From the NCBI RefSeq assembly GCF_000003605.2, contig NW_003149270.1, positions 119,377 through 139,471 on the forward strand: a DNA stretch of 20,095 nucleotides, given 5' to 3'. A program made the position numbers and the translations under genes. The notes under the pieces are model-generated. The model had not been told where the DNA came from. It did not search any database and saw only the letters and a program-made list of their open reading frames with translations. Source of the stretch: Saccoglossus kowalevskii. Taxonomy: Eukaryota > Hemichordata > Enteropneusta > Harrimaniidae. Shown one piece after another: positions 1 through 10,600 of this stretch. Numbering within the stretch: position 1 is the first letter of the stretch; the number at the start of each line of letters is the position of its first letter.

Positions 1-866
1 ATTGCATTGGGATGCATTCGAGAATTAATCGTGGAGACGACCTAATTGTTGCATTTCGCAGAGGTTTTCTCAATCTTTCTCCCATCCGCCCTGGAACTGG
101 AAGATCTGCGCATATAAATGTATGTATACTGTACCACAAATACGACTCAGATTTCACACCAATTATTTAGTATTAATGCACGACGTCGCGTATGCACATA
201 GATATATGAATACAATCATCTCTATTAGCAAACAACATTTTGCAAAGAGTGACATGTCGATCCCACACAGGAAGTCTGCATCGTGGTCTAGAACTATGGG
301 AATGATGCACGCAGAACTCATGAAGGATTTACACCGAATGGAATCTATAGGTACAAATCACTGACTGACAAGATACAATGTGTCATGGTTACTAAATATC
401 TTTTTTACTGTTGTAAAAATAATATTGGAAAAACAAAGTGTAAATAAACTTTGAGAAGTTACGGTGTACAATATAATACTGCTTCCGATCGGATCGCCTA
501 CGTGAGGATGAAAGAGACTCCCTAGCCAGTCTCGAGAGTGATCCAATAAAGCTAGGTAACTGTTATCATATTGTCAATACCAGTATAGTTGAATTGACTT
601 TATTTTTGGAACACTCAACATATGATATTTGATTTCAGAAAACTAGAAAAATCACATAACCACAAAAATCACAAAAATCAAATTAAAAATTGTGGGTATT
701 TGATCCACTGGCTCCATGTTAAATAACGCATGCGCAGGTTTTCATATTGTCGTCCATGACGACTTCAAATAAGGTGTTACCCACTAGCGGATTCGCCATC
801 AATTGATAAGCCCCTGTGGTAAAACCAATATAGAAAACCACCTGTACACTGTTTTGTTGATGGATG
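1..866. other. Intergenic, no gene seen
   Basis: Open frames at 122-364 (+) and 358-546 (-) match nothing I recognise and lack convincing splice context. The only local structure is an NRF1-like ACGCATGCGCA at 726-736 followed by a short hairpin, GTCGTC-CAT-GACGAC with an extra C, at 749-763. Confidence 0.5.
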
Positions 867-1068
867 TCACGTGCTTAAGCGCGTGATTCGTCGGCTGATC
901 TGCACTGGCTCGGAAGATGAAGTCTGATTGGCTAAAAAAACAAAAAAACTTGTGGCGTTGAATGCACGTTCATTGTCAGTATTGTTATGCAAATTCAAAC
1001 TAGCTAATCATTTACAACCTTCCGAGCCAGTGCAGATTAGCCCTGATTCGTGGGCGAGTGGCACGTGA
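867..1068. mobile_element. 202-bp MITE-like element with inverted-repeat ends
   Basis: The arms 894-916 and 1019-1041 are inverted copies over 23 bases with one mismatch (core CTGCACTGGCTCGGAAG). Further out, TCACGTGC at 867-874 and GCACGTGA at 1061-1068 form a second matching pair at exactly the same distance, so the ends are two-part 50-base inverted repeats. The 19 bases between the two parts do not pair, but both carry TGATTCGT in direct orientation. The 102-base centre has no coding capacity. This fits a non-autonomous DNA element. I see no clear target-site duplication, and the family is not identified. Confidence 0.6.
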
Positions 1069-1248
1069 TAACATACACCGGCAGTTCAGGGTTGTCATGC
1101 ACATCACGATCGAGTTGTCTTCCTTGACAATCAGCCCATTGTTCATGTATACAACGACACGCAACTACCACGTTGCAACCACAAATAAGTAGTTCTTTAT
1201 TGTAAGGTTTTGTATCATTTTTACAAAGTTAATAGCTCTATAGATAGC

Positions 1249-1251
<3 letters not shown>

Positions 1252-1295
<44 letters not shown>
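1252..1295. repeat. (TA)22 microsatellite
   Basis: Uninterrupted TA dinucleotides over 44 bases, flanked by TAGATAGCATG and GAAGAGTATAG. A shorter AT run follows near 1312-1320. Confidence 0.97.
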
Positions 1296-1298
<3 letters not shown>

Positions 1299-1401
1299 GA
1301 GTATAGAAGTAATATATATACCCTTAGAATTTGGAAACGATGCACTTCCGGTCCATTTTACAAATTATGAAAAGCGAAAACAACTCATTCATAATAAAAC
1401 A

Positions 1402-1574
1402 TTCGAGTTACAGGCAACATACAATGTTAAACCAAACATAAAATCTATGTTGCCCCTAACTCGAAGTTCGTTAACTGAACATCGAGTTATAATTTGGGCG
1501 TGGTGTTACAAAAGTGAGCGTTGTTTATAAAATATGAACGTGGTCTTTTTTGTAACTCGATGTCCGTAACTCGA
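1402..1574. repeat. TAACTCGA inverted-repeat cluster, transposon-end-like
   Basis: Five copies of TAACTCGA or its complement lie within 172 bases (about 1403, 1457, 1482, 1553, 1567). Two inverted pairs are clear. TTCGAGTTACAGGCAACATA at 1402-1421 pairs with 1446-1465 (two mismatches, 24-base loop). ACATCGAGTTA at 1479-1489 pairs perfectly with 1553-1563. Repeated TAACTCGA(A) blocks are familiar to me from the ends of pogo/Tigger-type DNA transposons in marine invertebrates. That family name is inference. Confidence 0.5.
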
Positions 1575-3090
1575 ACAATTTAGCATCTCTTATTTTTCAC
1601 ATATTTGGAAAGTGGGAATGCAACTTTGAAAATGAATAAATAACAATATATGTTTCAGCTAACGGGTCAAAACAGTTTAGAGCGGTTAGGAAGGATTTTG
1701 ATTTTAGTTTTTTATTTATTACTAGAAATGTTGTAAAATGTCATGAAGGCCACATCAGACAGTGATCCAGATGACAATGATGATCGCGAGAATGACATGG
1801 TACTCATATATCACCAGTGACTCGGACATTAGTAATTTTCAATAACATGAATTTCAGTGAATGCATGAATGAAAGTGAAACAGTGACAGTGGTCATCACA
1901 AGGAGAAAAAACAGGCCCAGACTAGGCTTGAGCTATGAAACAAAGTTGAGTTTTTTTTTGTTTTTTTTGAACGCAATATCGTGTTTAGAGGACATTCCAA
2001 GACAGAACTGTATTACAGAAAAAACTGTGAAAAACTGGTACATCACATAGGAGCCACGTATAATGATGATGATGGTGGGGATAACTACCATTATGCAGAA
2101 TAGATGGTTTTTAAATGTTCCCACATTACATTCAAAATGAAAGTGAATATTGCATTAGTAATTACAAAATATGACTGAGTCTTATACCCATGTTTATATG
2201 CCACTTATTCAAACTATTTTTTTCAGAATGAAAATGAATTGTGATTACCCACGTGTTATACAATTTCAGCCTATCTGTGAAATAAAAAAAATCGTTATTT
2301 TCACGTGAAAAACTCGCGTTTTTTTTTTTTACACAAAATGAATTAGGATCGCAAAACCCTGATTGATGCACAACTTATATATTTGAATCAATTATTGGGC
2401 AGACTGGGAATATAAATGAGTTTGGTGAGTTCATCGATTAATTGGTATCGCACAGTAACCGCACCATAACGCATCACCCAGAATGTACGATATATTGCTG
2501 CCAAACAGTCACAGCGCATGCGTAAACAATTGCTTCCTCCTATGCTGCATTTCAACACTACGTTTGATGTAATGACGCAACAAGAACACAATCAATTTCA
2601 GCTCACTGATATGAAACTACCTCGCCTCTTTCAGTCGGCATTTTAATTTAATTTCCTGTGATAAACTTCGCCATCTGGACCACCAACGCCCACAAGGTCG
2701 TTAGTCGGGGTTATCCACGGACATTGCCCTTATTCAGACCACCGCGATTTAAAATTCGCTAAACGTAGCTGATCCGTGATGTGATTAGCGTTGGATTTAG
2801 TTATTCAGTCAATGACAGTGAAATAGTAATAAACAGACTGAGTACATTGTCAATGTCATATGTTATTCATCGCCTCATTACTAATTACATATACAGGATA
2901 CGCTGAATGATAATCATCACAAAATAATTTACCAAAATATTTTACATAAAGTTCATTTGCATAGTAACAACTAAACACCCCGATAACCTACTCAATAATA
3001 CGATGATCACAATACATATACACAGTCTGGCAATGAATAAGTTATCTGATCTCGACACCGTATATATATTATTCAACCTTCCTTTAAGTG
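1575..3090. other. Intergenic, no gene seen; small sites only
   Basis: I find no open frame with recognisable product. Noted sites: a repeat-end copy at 1607-1630; an acidic stretch (DSDPDDNDDREN) in a short plus frame near 1743; a 14-base perfect palindrome TTTTCACGTGAAAA at 2298-2311; and an NRF1-like GCGCATGCGT at 2514-2523. Poly-T and poly-A tracts occur at 1949-1969 and 2320-2330. Confidence 0.5.
1607..1630 (+). repeat. Copy of GGAAAGTGGGAATGCAACTT repeat
   Basis: Shares about 30 bases, including a preceding CACATAT, with 4344-4372 and 11337-11366. No partner end was found nearby. Confidence 0.5.
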
Positions 3091-3224
3091 GTGCCCTCTA
3101 TCGACGACACGATATCGTGACGTTAATAATGTCGTTTCAAACAACAAGTGTGTTCGGTTTCATAGTAATTTATCATTTAGAATATAGTAAATTACGTCAA
3201 AGAAGAATGACCAATAGAGGGCGC
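3091..3224. repeat. Short inverted repeat GTGCCCTCTAT / ATAGAGGGCGC
   Basis: GTGCCCTCTAT at 3091-3101 and ATAGAGGGCGC at 3214-3224 are inverted copies with 10 of 11 matches, 134 bases end to end. The right copy, CCAATAGAGGGCGC, also fits the bilaterian CTCF core CCASYAGRKGGCRS at 13 of 14 positions. It may be a small MITE, a pair of CTCF-like sites, or both. Confidence 0.35.
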
Positions 3225-4081
3225 ATTTTATAGGAACGGTGTACCTAGTTTGGTTTTAAGAACCCAATAAGTGTAACTTACTCGGATATACGCGCGGAAT
3301 GGAACTCCACATTGAAAATAATACAGTCAAATAGCTTTTACAACCATTTTTGGATTTTTTTTGGAACGTTCAAGGTAGAGTTGGACACACATTCTGAATC
3401 GACGTTCTTTTACAAAATAACCTTATAAATCAACCCATCCCTCCCAACCCAACAAATACACTAATGCACACCGCTGATATATTACAGTGTAGGAATGACT
3501 TTTTTAAACACTCGATTCGTAAAAAAAAGCAAGAATACGGATAAACAAAAATAAATCAATATCAAATTACCTTTGTGTACATTACACCGAATAACTAACC
3601 CTACGAAAATACAAAATCGCAGTACGACTGCACAAGATAAATATATTACTGTCATTGAGTATAAAACATGTTACCAATCTAGTTATCTAATTCTCCATTT
3701 ATTGTATTTATAACCTCGTTTTGAACAGCTTCGAATACACATTTTGTATACCCGAAGTTAGTAGAATATTAAATCCAGTTAGTTTGATGTTTTCACCTGC
3801 TCGTTGTTTTTTGCAATACTAAACAAGCTAATAGTGTCAGTTACAAAGTTTTAGTTGAATAACCTGACGATATCGACATCTCGGCCACGTGTTACAATCA
3901 CGCGTCATACGATAGGAGACAATACAATGAAAAAAAAGTTCAAGAACTGACAGTTGAGTAAACCAGCAAGGTATACTACATACTACCAACATGTTTTATG
4001 GGCAAAATAAAGAACGGTTGTCGATTCCAACAAAAATGATTAAAAAGAAAAATGTTGAATCTCTTGAAAAGTTGTTATCAA
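3225..4081. other. Region beyond the gene's 3' end, no gene seen
   Basis: AT-rich sequence without a supported open frame. It could contain ATP6AP2 3' UTR if the AATAAA at 3703-3698 (minus strand) is used. One CACGTG lies at 3886-3891. Confidence 0.4.
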
Positions 4082-4372
4082 CTTGAAAGTTGCATTCCAA
4101 CTTCACAATCTGTGAGGTACTACCCACTGTCAATATACACTATCAAATGTTGAGCTTGAGAAAATTAGCTGTAGAATATGAATAAACTGCGCCTACTACA
4201 ATTGACACTGAATTAGGTGGCTTTGTTTGTCTTTGATAGGATCCTTCCTACTTCCAAATAAAATTTGTTAGAACAGGATTATATACTTTTAAAGCTAAAG
4301 CAGTATTTGAACATATTTTATGTTCAGCTTGATGATGTTTCGTATATTTGCAAAGTGGAAATGCAACTTTAA
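4082..4372. repeat. Element bounded by inverted copies of a GGAAATGCAACTTT repeat
   Basis: GAAAGTTGCATTCCAACTTC near 4085-4104 is the inverse of AAAGTGGAAATGCAACTTT at 4352-4370, so about 290 bases are bounded by imperfect inverted ends. The same end sequence recurs on the plus strand at 1607-1630 and 11337-11366. A MITE or a solo repeat unit is likely; the family is unknown. It lies directly downstream of the ATP6AP2 stop. Confidence 0.4.
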
Positions 4373-4427
4373 TAGTTGCCAATTAATTCACTCAAAAGAC
4401 CAGGTCGGGCATGTACCCCCCCCCCTA

Positions 4428-4433
4428 TTTATT
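4428..4433 (-). promoter_or_regulatory. AATAAA hexamer overlapping the ATP6AP2 stop codon
   Basis: On the minus strand the gene ends GAATAAATA. The TAA stop is part of an AATAAA hexamer, followed directly by ten G (plus-strand C at 4416-4425). If this signal were used, the 3' UTR would be only some 10-30 bases. Other candidates are ATTAAA at 4373-4368, inside a repeat copy, and AATAAA at 3703-3698, which would give a UTR of about 730 bases. Which one is used cannot be told from sequence. Confidence 0.3.
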
Positions 4434-4632
4434 CAGTTTTAATTCGCGTGCTAGTCATCCTGTAAATAATGGTATCGCCCGGATCCATAAACCACATGAG
4501 GTACGCAATGACGTAGACAGCTATTATCCAAAAAACAGATACCCAGATGGCGATGTGAGCCATGGAAGCATAGTCATCGCTGTAAGACGGAGCAACGTTG
4601 ATAGTGGATGGCGTTACTTCAGAACTAGGAGC
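4429..4632 (-). CDS. ATP6AP2: ATP6AP2 terminal exon: membrane helix and tail
   Basis: The exon has 67 codons and a TAA stop (4431-4429), with acceptor AACTTTTAG. It begins [20 protein letters not shown], a Ser/Thr/Pro-rich stalk. A hydrophobic helix follows ([20 protein letters not shown], then YLMWF), then the tail [41 protein letters not shown] is the vertebrate end, so the tail is strongly conserved with one residue fewer between DPG and IIYRM. This exon fixes the identity, strand and end of the gene. Confidence 0.95.
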   Translation of the reverse strand, partial: [67 protein letters not shown]

Positions 4633-7600
4633 CTAAAAGTTAAAAAGAACCAACATTTTGTTCAGATATACAGAAGTTATTGTTGTTGCCATACCTGTCA
4701 ATGTCATTCCAAAACATACACAAAAATAGAAATACAAAAATAATGCAATTGAGGCTCCATACTTGTGGAAGAAATATTCTTATCACTTGAGGAGATGATG
4801 CTGATCTACCTGCTGCTTGATAACCGAGAATTTTGACAAAAAATATGGGATACAAGAATGTACCAACTTCTACAACTTGAAAGCACACTATTTTTGTGTA
4901 AATTGAACGGCCTAAGCAACCATCGCCATTGCATGTAGTCAATGTGTCAATATCTGAGCTACAAGCCATATTTCTGCCTTTTACTGTCTAACAATTTAAC
5001 TTTACCATTAAGCCAATTGAATGTTTCCATCGATTAGAATGGGAAAACAGTACCGGCATAAATCACTGGGAAAACTTTCGAGATATTGAAGAAGTTGAAA
5101 AAAACGTTTCGCCATTAGTTTAAAATTGTCTGGTGCTCTTTTGCATTTCTGAATCATAAGAACCCATAATTATGAAAGTATAATTATATATAATCACACA
5201 CAATTTTCTTTTAGGTTAATGTCAGCAAACACAATGAATATCCAGAGGCTCAGAATGTTACAAAATTCTGGCAGTTATCACGAGTAAGCTCTGGGCAACT
5301 TTCAGTTTGATGCGCTCTACTTATTATCAGCACAAGGTAGATTTGGATACAACTCATTTTCAAGCTCCTGTCGGTTAACACAGTTATGTTCAAATCACCC
5401 AGTTACTTAATCTGTTTTACGCTCTAATTCTGAATGAAATGTTCGCTTAATTAAATAAAAATACGCATGGTTTGCGTTAGGAAAGTGCAGTCCTTTCAAT
5501 GTTGTTGGGGCATTAGCTTAATATACAAATGTTCGAATCCGTTCAAGCCAGAAACAGTATTCAAATATTCACTAAACGGAGATGTTAGGAAATCCTTTAC
5601 AGTGAACTTGGAAACAGCGTTTAATTATTTTTTCTCAACTATATATGGCCAAGAATCTGTTTGTTGTTTTCCTATAGTTTTAGTGCATCTCACTGCGTTG
5701 TTTTCGTGCGTATCAAATTGTTCGGAGTTCCAGATTTTTGATCTACCACGCGTTACGTGACGATGTGGTAATACACAAGTTATGCATGTGATAAAACATT
5801 CTTCTTAATTAAGGGATACATTACCTTAGTAGGGGCAGGTGTGGGGTCGTCCCTCTTCACTCTTAACATTCGTGGGTCATTTGATGTCAGTGTCACTACC
5901 TCCATCATAAGGTCATCGTCATAAAGAGAAACCATTTTTTCTGTAAACTGCAAAAAGAATTGAATAAAATAAATAGTGCAAGTAGTAAAACACTAATAAC
6001 TATATATAACCTAAAATGCCGTGACAGAAGTCACCAGGGAATAAAACTAGCATGTATTGTAAAAACTGAGATACTGAATTGTAGCTTTTCAATGTAACCC
6101 AGTTTTTTTTTATAAATATTGTTGTACGTGCTATTGAATGAGTGTGATGTTATATCTACTTCAGACATATCCAAGACACAACTGAGTATAAAAGACTACT
6201 AACCTTTTTGATGAAAGACGACAGTACTCTGAGCCCATCGCTGGCCTGTACTGAGTTCAAACCATATTGTAATTGTATAAGATGTATACCAGCCAACGAG
6301 AACGAATAGATGTCTGGCACACCGTCGGTTGCTAGATGCTTGTTTTCAGTGACCTGTAATTAATAGAAAACCCATGAATTGTAGATTCGCAACTTCACGT
6401 CACAGATGTGTTACAAAACACATCAAAACATACACATTAGTTACATTTTGATACTGGTGTGAAATTGAAATGTTGCGCGTGTGATTAAAGTGACTCTAGT
6501 GGTATGCATTCACAAACGTTTGTATGATAACTCCCTTTAATTATTTTAAATTCCCACTGCCACATGATGTCAAGTTTAAGGTGCTTGCCAGTCTACAGTA
6601 GGACGCTCTCCGACTTCCCAAACCAAATTCCCGTTTCTGGTGAATCAATCAATCAGAGACAAACATCAGCATACACACAATATTCTTTCAATCAAAACAA
6701 AACAGGTTTGACGAAATGCTAGCTACGACCACTTAATATATAATGGTTTGGCTGTGTAAAATTTTGCACGATCTGATTAGATTTCCGAGAACCGAACTTC
6801 CTTTCACTTTCAAGCGTTAGCACAGTCCTCGTGCCGTGTTCATCATGAGCTATACGCCACGTATACAACGCGCGTAAAATACATTTTTGTTGACATGAAC
6901 GCCCATTGCGCGACTGGGCGCTTTACTCACTGCCAAGTGTTTCACAGAAAGTTATGTAAAGAAAACCGAGACAGTCTTTAACCACAGAGGGACTGTGCTT
7001 TAACCATCAGTTAAAGTTTAGCAGTTTAAATATGCTAATACCCTATTATACCTCACAGGCAATGTATCTGCATTACGTAACGATCACCAAGACAATGGAG
7101 AATACGCGCTACATTGTGAAGTGTAATCTGTATGGCGTAATCCATATAAGAAACCCGCTATTAATAAAGGTAGCATAGCTCCATGTCGGCGACCAACAAA
7201 GGATAATTATCAACTGTTTCACTGTTTCGTTAAGTTTAGATTGCAAAGAGCCGTAGGATGTATTTCACTGACGTACTAGTACTTGCGTCAGATTAACGAC
7301 CCTAGTATGGTGTACACTCATAAGACACAAGAAGGAGCTTAACTATATATATGTATATACATTCAAATTTAAAAACCGTAAAATAGTTCAAGCGAGTTGT
7401 TTTTGCTGTCATTGAAGTTATATAATTAAAACTTGTTTGTATACATATGTTATTACGTTTCGTATCAATGCGTCCAGTCATCCTGGTAATATAATTCAAT
7501 GAACCCAACAACACCATACAAATTCGTCGAGGGGGAGGGGGTTCTGGGCTAAAACAGTAGATAAAACAAATGAGACGTACACTATGGTGACTGGAAACCC

Positions 7601-10600
7601 AGAAGCATCTCATATCGTGAACACGGCGTTTATGAACGCAAATATGCGCATACACTTCTCTATGCTACGACAGCTTTCTGAAGATGTGCATCAGAAATAC
7701 ACCAAGCAAGATGTTAATGAAAACGAAAACGGCTGATTGTTTTTTGGACAAAAATGATCGACAGTCGGTCAAATTTTACCTACTCAAAATACATATGAAA
7801 TGCATATCAAAAGAAACAGTCGAGGCATATCCAAGAAATTATTTTGCACCCGAAAAACAAGACTGCGTTATAGGAGTACGCCCAAATGGGAGAGCCAGAA
7901 ATCGGAGTGGATTCGGAACTATTGTGAGCCTACGTGGATAGACAGTAAGATACAAGACCATCTTACTGTCAGACAAAACAAATTATTCACGGCAATATAA
8001 TATAAAATCGTGAAGCCAGAATTAAGTTTTTCCAATTTTAATTCATTTCAATGCACAATAACAGAATCACTTGGGAAAAATATTGTTGTAAATAAATTCT
8101 GATCAGACACATCACACAGGCGACTTTGAAATAGGTCACTGATTTCCGTCATTAACTATCTGCATTTTATAGCCACAACAAATATAATGCACCACAGTCA
8201 TGTATCTCAATACAGTGTTCTTAATTATATTATTGAGTCTATTTTCGTACTAACTAACGATGCATTTAGCTACACTTTGAAACCGCAATGGATAAACACT
8301 GTATCTCATCAACTGAATCCTATAGTTGCTAGGCAACGATTTGTCACGTGGTTGGTGTAATGGCCTGGTTGGCATGGAAATATGTGACGTAAATAGGCTT
8401 TATATAACGATTCTGCAGTGTAATTGTATTAATTCGGAGTACTGCAATTGTCAACAGAGCGAGTGCCAACAAAAATGATAGCTCCATTTCACATTGTTGA
8501 TATTATATTAACTTGAATAGTAAAAATATATTCCAGTTGGTCTGAATAAACAACTGTTCAAAAAAAGTTCTTTGACTTCACTGAAGCACAGGGTAAAGAA
8601 ATCATATTGATCATCTTGTTATATCAGAAATACGATGCACGTAGATTTATCACGCATCGTACTAGACAATCCATGTAACGCCGTAAGTGCCATAGTCAAT
8701 GCGCCGCGTTATGCTCGATAGGAGTTCTAAGCGACAAGTATGACGCTCTATAATGAACACGTAAAAATTGTCTATCGCCACGTGGCTTACAAGGTGATGG
8801 TAAACTGATCAATTTTGTAATATCAGAATTAACAAGCAAACACCACTTGTTTTTTATCATTAAAACTCGCTTATGTCAATAGTATATTCAAATAACGAAA
8901 TGAGGCATATTTGTTTTACCTGATTTATATAAGCCATATTTTAAATGTCTTTGCCAAAATGGATAAATAAACATAACAATTTTGAATGCAAAGTTTTTAA
9001 ATGGAAATTTTTTAACTAAAAAAGGTCGATGGCCCCTATTTTTGTTTAGAAATTTAGAAATAAACTGTTGTAAAGTAGTGTACAGCCAGGGTCAGTCAAG
9101 AGTCATTCATAATACGAGCTGAGGTACAACATGTACAAACAGTCTGTGAGTCTGTACAATAACACTCAACACTTCACCTCACAAACCCAACCAACCTATT
9201 AGTAGTTCAAGGACAGGTCACCGTTGTGTAATATTCACAGTACTGTTAATCCTGGCCAATGCGCACATAAAGTGACTCTATAGGGAATGCGTACTAGGAC
9301 ATAGGGACCATACGTGCTATCGGGAGGGAATTCGCTTATGTTTGCTATAACAATATGTTTTATATAAACACGTAGAACAAAGTGAACCTCTTTTACGAAA
9401 TAATATATTGGGTCTAATGGTAGCACCAGGCTTCGCGTTACTATTTTTTGATAAAACACAAAGTTCTGTCCATACACAGTCCCTATATAGGCTATAGAAG
9501 GACTGTGTTCCATAGTATTAAAATGATCTAAAGATACTCGTTAAGAAAAATGATTATAAAAAATATTCATGTTATATTAATTTTAAAATAATTTTAAATT
9601 AATTTTATACAAACTTTCAAGAATACACATTTTCCGAAACTGTTTTTATAACGTGGATTACAAGCCGTTTGAGTTATATCATATTTTTGCTTGAAGGGGA
9701 TTTATCCAAAACAAAAAGCAGGTAAGATAATAATAGTTGATAATACAAATTATGTCTACTATTTTGTTAATTGCGTGATGACAGATTGTTGGTTGTTGTT
9801 GTTGTTGTTGTTGTTTTTTCAAACAGAGTGGATACGTTCCTCGATTTGTTCAATCTCAAATCAAGATTATAATGTCAAGATAAAACAATCATTTTTTTGA
9901 CAATATTTTTGAAGTTGTACTCAACATATGAATCATTGCAAAAAGGTAAATGATAGGCATTGGATTTATTTACACATACTAAACTTTTATTAAAATCACC
10001 TCTGTGATGAAAAGCAACAACTGTGTTTGGTTGTGGAGTCGTTCATCATTTAAAATGTACTGAAATAATTTTCATTGATGAACGATCGTCACGACAGATC
10101 AGAACAATATCGACGATTTGAACGGCATTCGTGTCACACATTTGCGTCATAGAAGCGCTTCATCTGTTTGTTAACAAAATTTAATGTCCATAGAAAAACC
10201 ACCCAAACGTATGACGAAAACGTGTAACTCACCATATCAGCGATTTCTTGCATTATTTGTAGTTCGCTAAGAAATGTTATGTCGGGCTCCCTGGAGTAGT
10301 TTAATGAACCCATATCGTATGCAAAAAGGACCGACGATTGGCTTTTCAGCAGAATTGGTTGCATTTCTTTCAACGTGGTCGGTAATGCAGTGAACAGTTG
10401 AGGATTCTTCCACTGTTGGTTGAACAACTATAAAGAGAATATTGAATTTGATTGATTAATGCGACACAATCAATACACATGCTTCTGCTAAAAAAGATAA
10501 ATCCTTAACACAATAATTAAACGAATAATATGTGATATATCAAAGATGCAACAAACACAAAGTCGAATATCGTATGGAACAGACAGACTAAACACAATGC

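Larger units (their letters stand above)
6354..10232 (-). other. ATP6AP2 intron (exon 5 to exon 6), 3.9 kb
   Basis: It contains a promoter-like motif cluster at 8325-8407, a palindromic E-box GCCACGTGGC at 8777-8786, a CArG-box hairpin at 9474-9508, an AT-rich near-palindrome around 9577-9604 and a (GTT)8 run at 9792-9815. Open frames at 7302-7655 (-), 7684-7941 (+) and 9235-9513 (-) look non-coding: no domain, low-complexity composition. Confidence 0.6.

Noticed and set aside
5531-5540. GTTCGAATCC, a perfect tRNA B-box
   Set aside because: The only A-box-like bases are about 15-20 upstream, too close, and no cloverleaf stems form around it.
7302-7655. Longest open frame in the window (117 codons, minus strand)
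   Set aside because: AT-rich, no domain, no splice logic with ATP6AP2 and low-complexity segments (YIYIV, PEPPPP); read as chance within the 3.9-kb intron.
9235-9513. 92-codon minus-strand open frame
   Set aside because: No recognisable family; it spans the CArG hairpin, whose symmetry explains part of its codons.
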